Shown here: one piece after another, positions 58,233 through 64,000 of the stretch
Numbering within the stretch: position 1 is the stretch's first letter
Layout: every line of letters starts with the position of its first letter
Assembly: GCA_950097015.1 (NCBI GenBank)
Contig: CATNEN010000039.1
Location: 10,696,001-10,760,000 of the forward strand
DNA: 64,000 bases
From: Macrostomum hystrix
Lineage: Eukaryota; Platyhelminthes; Macrostomidae
Reading direction: 5' to 3'
Made by a program: the position numbers and the translations under genes
Notes under the pieces: generated by a model
Databases searched by the model: none
What the model was told of the DNA's origin: nothing
What the model saw: the letters and a program-made list of their open reading frames with translations, nothing else

Positions 58233-60557
58233 TCAAGCATTGTACCAATCCAGCTGCATCATGTCATATGACCACTGGTTGACTCGCATAATGTCGCCAA
58301 GTAGGCGGCACAGATGACCATAATCTGGCTCGTCCATGTAGCGCAGGTTTAATGTGTAGTCTAAGAACTGTACCTGAAAAATAATTTGGGATGGAGAAAT
58401 GTTAAATAAGCCCTGTTCGGACACAGTTTTAACAAGGTTTAATGCTTTAAAGACAGGATCAAACTGGTTACGAGTAAAAAATGAAACAGAAAACTGGCTC
58501 AACTCACTAGCTGATGACACAGGTCCTTGCGCAACTCCATCGACTTGGGCCCGGCAGTGTATTCGTTCTTAATCTGGCGCACAGCTTCGTCTAGGCTGAG
58601 GCCCATCTCCTTGTACTTTAGCCCCTGCCAGGGCAAGTGGCCCTTCACAAAGTAGATAAGTATGTAAGCTAGCGAGATAAGATCGTCCCGTCGAGACAGT
58701 GAAATTTTATTGTGAGCATTCAGGCTGCAGTAGCGCGGAGTGCCAACTAGGCTGCGCTCCTTCAGCATTGGATTGTGCTGGCCGTTCGGCATGCGGTAGG
58801 TGATGGCCAGACCGAAGTCAATGATGTGCAGCGTGTTAGCCGTCTTACCAACTCCCATCAGAAAATTGTCCGGCTTTATGTCTCTTGATGAGTAATATTT
58901 GATAGGCGGGTGTCTCTTTGTCTTTGTTCTCAAAATATATCAGTAGACCTGAACAACTGCTCTTCCCGCTCATTATTCAGGACCTCTCTCTTCTTTCCTT
59001 GTTTCTTCAGGACAGCTTTTCAACCCTAAATCCTCAGGACCGCCTCCCCCCTGAATTGTCAGGACCGCTCTCCCCCCTGATTCTTGAGGACCGCTCTCCC
59101 CCCTGATTCTTGAGGACCGCTCTTCCCCCTGATTCTTGAGGACCGCTCTTCCCCCTGATTCTTGATGACCGCTCTCCCCCCTGATTCTTGAGGACCGCTC
59201 TTCCCCCTGATTCTTGATGACCGTTCTTCCCCCTGATTCTTTAGGACCGCTCTTCCCCCTGATTCTTGAGGACCGCTCTTCCCCTGATTCTTGAGGACCG
59301 CTCTTCCCCCTGATTCTTGATGACCGCTCTTCCCCCTGATTCTTGATGACCGCTCTTCCCCCTGATTCTTGATGACCGCTCTTCCCCCTGATTCTTGATG
59401 ACCGCTCTTCCCCCCAGATTCTTGATGACCGCTCTTCCCCCTGATTCTTGATGACCGCTCTTCCCCCCAGATTCTTGATGACCGCTCTTCCCCCTGATTC
59501 TTGAGGACCGCTCTTCCCCCTGATTCTTGAGGACCGCTCTTCCCCCTGATTCTTGAGGACCGCTCTCCCCCTGATTCTTGAGGACCGCTCTTCCCCTGAT
59601 TCTTGAGGACCGCTCTTCCCCCTGATTCTTGATGACCGCTCTTCCCCCTGATTCTTGATGACCGCTCTTCCCCCTGATTCTTGATGACCGCTCTTCCCCC
59701 CTGATTCTTGATGACCGCTCTTCCCCCCTGATTCTTGATGACCGCTCTTCCCCCCTGATTCTTGATGACCGCTCTTCCCCCTGATTCTTGAGGACCGCTC
59801 TCCCCCCTGATTCTTGATGACCGCTCTCCCCCCTGATTCTTGAGGACCGCTCTTCCCCTGATTCTTGAGGACCGCTCTTCCCCTGATTCTTGAGGACCGC
59901 TCTCCCCCCTGATTCTTGATGACCGCTCTTCCCCCCTGATTCTTGATGACCGCTCTCCCCCCTGATTCTTGATGACCGCTCTTCCCCCTGATTCTTGAGG
60001 ACCGCTCTTCCCCCTGATTCTTGATGACCGCTGTTCCCCCTGAGTCTTTAGGACCGCTCTTCCCCTTACCTGTGCAGGCACAGCTGTGCGTGTAGCGCCC
60101 TCAACCTGACAATCATCTGCAGGCCTAATATGCAGGTGGTTCGCAGGCAGAATCTGCCGCCGCAGTAGGACTTCAACTCTTCCAGATCGGGTCCCAGCAG
60201 GTCCATGACTAGCAGAGTGTAGGTGCTCAGCTTGGTGTAAAAGTGCACAGTGGGTATGCCCGTGACGCTGCGTAGCTTGAGCAGGTAGCCCTTCTCGCGG
60301 GACAGTGTACGCTCTTTGCCGTGGCTGTGAGTCTCGCGTTTAACGGCCACTGACTGGGACTCGCATTTGATGTCGACGGCGCGATAGACGTCGCCGAATG
60401 TGCCAGAGCCGAGGCGTTCAACAATTCGCCAGCGGTCGTTGACGAGCTCACGAACCATGTTGTTCGGATGCTGCTGCTGCTTCTGCTGTTGCTGCTGTTG
60501 CTGTTGTTGCTTTTGCTGCTGCTGAGGATCATTAAGACTGTCTACAATAGCCGCCAT
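58233..60557 (-). CDS. Divergent casein kinase 1 family protein kinase
   Basis: Three exons: 60070-60557, 58508-58883, 58233-58373, total 1005 nt, 334 residues, ending just after the catalytic domain. The start MAAIVDSLNDP precedes a polyglutamine tract. Then come WRIVERLGSGTFGDVYRA (glycine loop), VAVKRE (catalytic lysine), VTGIPTVHF and LLVMDLLGPDLEEL. The split HRDIKPDNFLMG catalytic loop is restored exactly by the first splice. After it come IIDFGLAITYR, SLVGTPRYCSLNAHNKISLS and RRDDLISLAYILIYF. GIPT, LLGPDLE and LPWQGLK are CK1 hallmarks. Canonical CK1 has TGTARYASINAH, so the activation segment differs, as does the C-lobe. All catalytic residues are present, so it is probably active. 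There is no long C-terminal tail as in delta/epsilon forms. Confidence 0.9.
59030..60065. repeat. ~25-bp minisatellite filling kinase intron 1
   Basis: About 40 units of cgctcttccccctgattctt plus gaggac or gatgac. On the gene strand the intron starts GTAAGGGGAAGAGCGGTCC, and the unit reads ggggaagagcggtcctcaag, so the array begins at the donor site itself. Confidence 0.95.
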
Positions 60558-61454
60558 TTCGACTTTGTTAATGTAAAAATAATTGCCCCGCTGAAGACTA
60601 GGATCTGCTAGACTGTCTTCTTGTTTTTGCGCGGCTTGCTGAATTTCTTTCTAATCAAGCTTTCCACGAAAAGCAAAAGAAAGAAAGCCTAAATTGGTAT
60701 CTACAAGTTCAGAGTGCCTAAGAGCGTAAATGCCAATATAAATAAAATTGAACTCTTAGCTTGGTCTTGGCAACTCAAAGCGACAAATCTTCCTGCTCTT
60801 AAACTAGCAGCTGTTAGTGGCCGTCGAGATCTAGCTCTCAGTCTTTGTGTTTAGAATTTTCGTTTGATTAGTTTATGGGACAAAGGGCGAAAGAGCGGAA
60901 ATGATGGATAGCTGCACTTTTGTAGTAAGAAATCGAACACTACTAAAATTATCTGCTTTATTATTTTTTCTACACTTTATAAGAACAATTAGTGTATGTC
61001 CCTGCTAACCCACCAACTAACTAACCCACCAAATTCGATTGGCTAGGAGGGATTGAGGGTTGTAGCTATTTTTAGAAAAGGTCACTTTTCAACTAACTTT
61101 TAACTAGCCCCCTCAAATTCCGATTGGTTAGGAGGGATTGAGGGTTGTAGCTATTTTTAGAAAAGGTCACTTTTCAACTAACTTTTAACTAGCCCCCTCA
61201 AATTCCGATTGGTTAGGAGGGATTGAGGGTTGTAGCTATTTTTAGAAAAGGTCCCACAGGGTTGGCTTTTTTAACCCTTAATCCAATCAACAAGACTTCC
61301 ATTTCTCGAACGCTTGAAAGTCCTTAATGACACTATTCATTTGAAAGTTCACTTGGGCAAGATTGTCACGTGACTTTTTGACTAATTGCCTCGTACCCAA
61401 TTACTTGCAGGCACGTGTCTGCGAGAATTTCGAATCAACATTATCAGAAACATA
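60558..61454. other. Divergent promoter region between kinase and repeat-domain gene
   Basis: The two genes are transcribed away from each other from this 0.9 kb. It contains an 84-bp tandem repeat at 61000-61260. An acceptor-like ttacttgcag ends at 61410, 45 bp before the downstream ATG, and could mark a 5' UTR intron or a trans-splice site. Confidence 0.5.
61000..61260. repeat. 84-bp tandem repeat, about three copies
   Basis: Units contain gattggttaggagggattga, ggttgtagctatttttagaa and aaggtcacttttcaactaac. The last two copies are nearly identical; the first is diverged and the last is cut. Confidence 0.9.
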
Positions 61455-63146
61455 ATGGGTGGCCAGTTCACCAAACTGCCGCCTACGCCGCCGGACCTTG
61501 ATGGTCGCTACTTCTGCCTGACCTTTCGCGCGCCCGATCGCATCAGCCTGATTGCCTGCACAGAGGAGACCCTGGCCCTGACACGCGAAGCCATCCAAGA
61601 AAGCTACAAGCCAGGCGTTAGACTAGAGTTCGACGACCACGGCTCCTGGAGCATTGTGCTGGTTGGCAGTCCGTTTAAGATCGGCTCCAGCCGCGGTGAG
61701 GCCATCGCCGGCAAGCTGGCCGCCGTCGCGGTGCTACGCCGGCTACTGAGCCGAGGCTGGCGCGCCGTCGTCAGCTCGGATCTGTGCCGCTCCAACGACC
61801 TCGGCACCTGGTTTTTTGCGCGCAACGATGCGTCAAATGCTGAAGACGAGAGACGCTGCGCCGTCTGCTGCCTGGCTTTGTCTAGCTGCGACCGGCTGCT
61901 GCTGATCGACTTTCCCGCTGGCCTGACGACGCGAATTGTTGAATGCGTGCGACGCGAGTGGAGCTGCGGCATCCAGCGAGGTCCGAGAAGCGTCGCCGGT
62001 GGGCGCGCAGTTGAGCTCAAACTGCACGGAAATCCTTGGTTAGTTGTTGAGGGAGACGCTTATGTTTCTAAGCGACCGTTCACTGATCCCCGAGCACAGC
62101 TCACACTGATCATTGAGCACAGCTCACACTGATCCCTGAGCACAGCTCACACTGATCCCTGAGCACAGCTCACACTGAGCCCTGAGCACAGCTCACACTG
62201 ATCATTCAGCACAGCTCACACTGATCCATGAGCACAGCTCACACTGATCCCTGAGCACAGCTCACACTGATCCCTGAGCACAGCTCACACTGATCCCTGA
62301 GCACAGCTCACACTGATCCCTGAGCACAGCTCACACTGATCATTGAGCTCAGCTCACACTGATCTCTGAGCACAGCTCACACGGATCTCTGAGCACAGCT
62401 CACACTGATCCCTGAGCACAGCTCACACTGATCCCTGAGCACAGCTCACACTGATCCCTAAGCACAGCTCACACTGATTATAAGAGCAATTCATTGCTGA
62501 TCCCTAAGCACAGTTTACAGTGATCCCTAAGCACAGTTTACAGTGATCCCTAAGCACAGTTTACAGTGATCCCTAAGCACAGTTTACAGTGATCCCTAAG
62601 CACAGTTTACAGTGATCCCTAAGCACAGTTTACAGTGATCCCTAAGCACAGTTTACAGTGATCCCTAAGCTCAGTTTACAGTGATCCATAAGCAAAGTTC
62701 ACTGATTCCTGAGCACAATTCAGTTTAATCCTGAGCACCCTATCATTAACATTGTTCCTCCAGGCTCGCCTCCGAGCAAGAAGCTGTCGAAGCCCGTCAA
62801 ATGCTGCTGGCCATTGTGCGCGAGATGCACACCTTCGGCTGTCGGCTCTACCTGTCTAGCAGTCTGAAGGACACCACCGACAGCCTGTTCTTCCTGTGTC
62901 CTCGCCGGTTGAAGCGACCCGCCGAGTTGTCCACCGAGCTATTCGTCCTCAGCCTGAATCGACGGGACCGACTGAGGCTCATGGGCACCTCCGACCAGAA
63001 CGAGGCTGAGGAACGCGACGGCGAGCGGTTGATGGAGGTCCTTAGAGACTCCGTCCTCAGTCACTGGCCAGCAGGTGAGCTGCTCCGTAGGATTTGAGAC
63101 TGAGACTGAGACTGAAACTGAGACTGAGACTGAAATTGAGGATGAG

Positions 63147-63188
<42 letters not shown>

Positions 63189-63719
63189 AGACTGAAACTG
63201 AGACTGAGACTGAAATTGAGGATGAGACTGAGAGAGAGAGAGAGACTGAGACTGAAACTGAGACTGAGAAAAAGAGAGACTGAGACTGAGAGAGATTGAG
63301 ACTGAGAGACAAAGACTGGGACTGAAATCTAGGTCGCAAAATTCGCAGGCCTTCGTCGCGAACGCGATTGGTTCGGCGCCCGCGAGCTGCGATTGGCCGG
63401 GTCACCCTGGTGGACGGAAGGCCCGGACTCGGTGCAGAGCCGCCTGCTGATAACCCTGCTGTTGCAGCGGCTCCGCCTGATTGGCTGGCGAGTCCTGGAA
63501 ACTGTCGACGTCTGTCGCCGACTCAGCGACAAGTCCATTCTGCTGTTCGAGAGGGCGCCGCCAGCAGCCGTTCTGCACTGCTGCCTGTCACTGAATGGCA
63601 CTTCGCTGCTGCGCTTCATCAATGCGCCGGAGGAGGTCGTGACTGCCATGCGCGACGTTGTAGCAAAGAATTATGCACCCGGCGTCAAAGATGAGAAACT
63701 CTACGCCGGATATCATCAG
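61455..63719 (+). CDS. Unrecognised protein of repeated modules, possible N-myristoylation; 3' end beyond window
   Basis: Exons 61455-62038, 62764-63074 and 63349-63719 join in phase 2 and phase 1 and reach a further donor at 63720, so the gene continues off the window. It starts MGGQFTKLPPTPPD, which fits the MGxxx(S/T) N-myristoylation rule. The protein then shows recurring blocks. An element like RISLIACTEETLALTREAIQ recurs as TSLLRFINAPEEVVTAMRDV, each followed by ...YAPGV or YKPGV. A second element has a G-(S/N)-P-(F/W) start, an (A/S)R.LL..L stretch and GWRxxxSxD. Seen examples are VLRRLLSRGWRAVVSSDLCR, LLAIVREMHTFGCRLYLSSS and LLLQRLRLIGWRVLETVDVC. That gives at least three module copies of about 100-150 residues. 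I do not recognise the family and assign no function. Start chosen at the first ATG after an acceptor-like site. Confidence 0.75.
62080..62740. repeat. 22-23-bp minisatellite in intron 1 of the repeat-domain gene
   Basis: About 29 units of tccctgagcacagctcacac plus tga, changing after 62490 to taagcacagtttacagtgat-type units. Confidence 0.95.
63095..63320. repeat. GAGACT/GA simple array in intron 2
   Basis: Units of gagactgagactgaaact with a pure GA run at 63148-63184. A ~75-bp block recurs. It starts about 20 bp after the donor at 63075. Confidence 0.9.
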
Positions 63720-63729
63720 GTTGGTTGCC

Positions 63730-64000
63730 CTAGTCTCATGCTTGATCTAGTCTCATGCTCGATCTAGTCTCATGCTCGATCTAGTCTCATGCTTAATCTA
63801 GTCTCATGCTTAATCTAGTCTCATGCTCGACCTAGTCTCATGCTCGATCTAGTCTCATGCTCGATCTAGTCTCATGCTTAATCTAGTCTCATGCTTAATC
63901 TAGTCTCCTGCTCGATCTAGTCTAATGCTCAATCTAGTCTCATGCTTGATCTAGTCTCATGCTCGATCTAGTCTCATGCTTAATCTAGTCTCATGCTTAA
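63730..64000. repeat. 17-bp minisatellite in intron 3 (runs off the window)
   Basis: About 16 units of gtctcatgctcgatcta, beginning within about 12 bp of the donor at 63720. Confidence 0.95.

Noticed and set aside
59059-60081. 340-residue frame with RSSRIRG-type repeats
   Set aside because: Array in kinase intron 1; excluding it restores the conserved HRDIKPDN loop.

Overview
The window looks like nuclear DNA of an invertebrate animal. The genes have many short introns with GT-AG sites, and they encode metazoan families: a GABA/glycine-type chloride channel, a cytoplasmic intermediate filament protein with a lamin-length rod, two subunits of the snRNA-activating complex SNAPc, a casein-kinase-1-like kinase, an HSF-type DNA-binding protein and a secreted WSC-domain protein. 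The long rod and the overall style suggest a protostome, perhaps a lophotrochozoan or free-living flatworm. That placement is inference; no marker here fixes the species.

Layout. 1-508: dispersed repeat, with a second copy at 18604-19101. 2364-2979 (+): HSF-like DNA-binding protein. 3653-7996 (-): secreted protein of nine WSC domains, one domain per exon. 8100-12050: gene-poor AT-rich DNA. 12135-14440 (-): decayed non-LTR retroelement. 15017-15922 (-): broken duplicate of the 3' end of the WSC gene. 16314-18418 (-): 5' part of a Helitron. 19849-35045 (+): ten-exon RDL/GABA-receptor-like channel. 37099-43207 (+): seven-exon intermediate filament gene. 45218-47002 (-): SNAPC3. 48184-55717 (-): SNAPC4 with 4.5 Myb repeats. 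58233-60557 (-): CK1-like kinase. 61455-63719 and beyond (+): unrecognised gene made of repeated modules and running off the window.

The most striking property is that most introns and several intergenic gaps hold minisatellite arrays of 15-50 bp units, some more than 2 kb long. Several arrays begin or end within a few bases of a splice site. One 16-bp unit occurs both in an intermediate filament intron and inside a hAT-type TIR element in a SNAPC4 intron, and a ~52-bp unit occurs on both sides of SNAPC3. Two arrays show higher-order periods (about 260-280 and 246 bp). Many long open frames in the window are artefacts of these arrays.

Functional links: SNAPC4 and SNAPC3, which encode partners in one transcription complex, sit head-to-tail on the same strand. 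The other genes show no obvious shared pathway. Exon joins were derived by eye from splice consensus, reading phase and family similarity; for the channel, filament, WSC, SNAPC and kinase genes the summed exon lengths are divisible by three.
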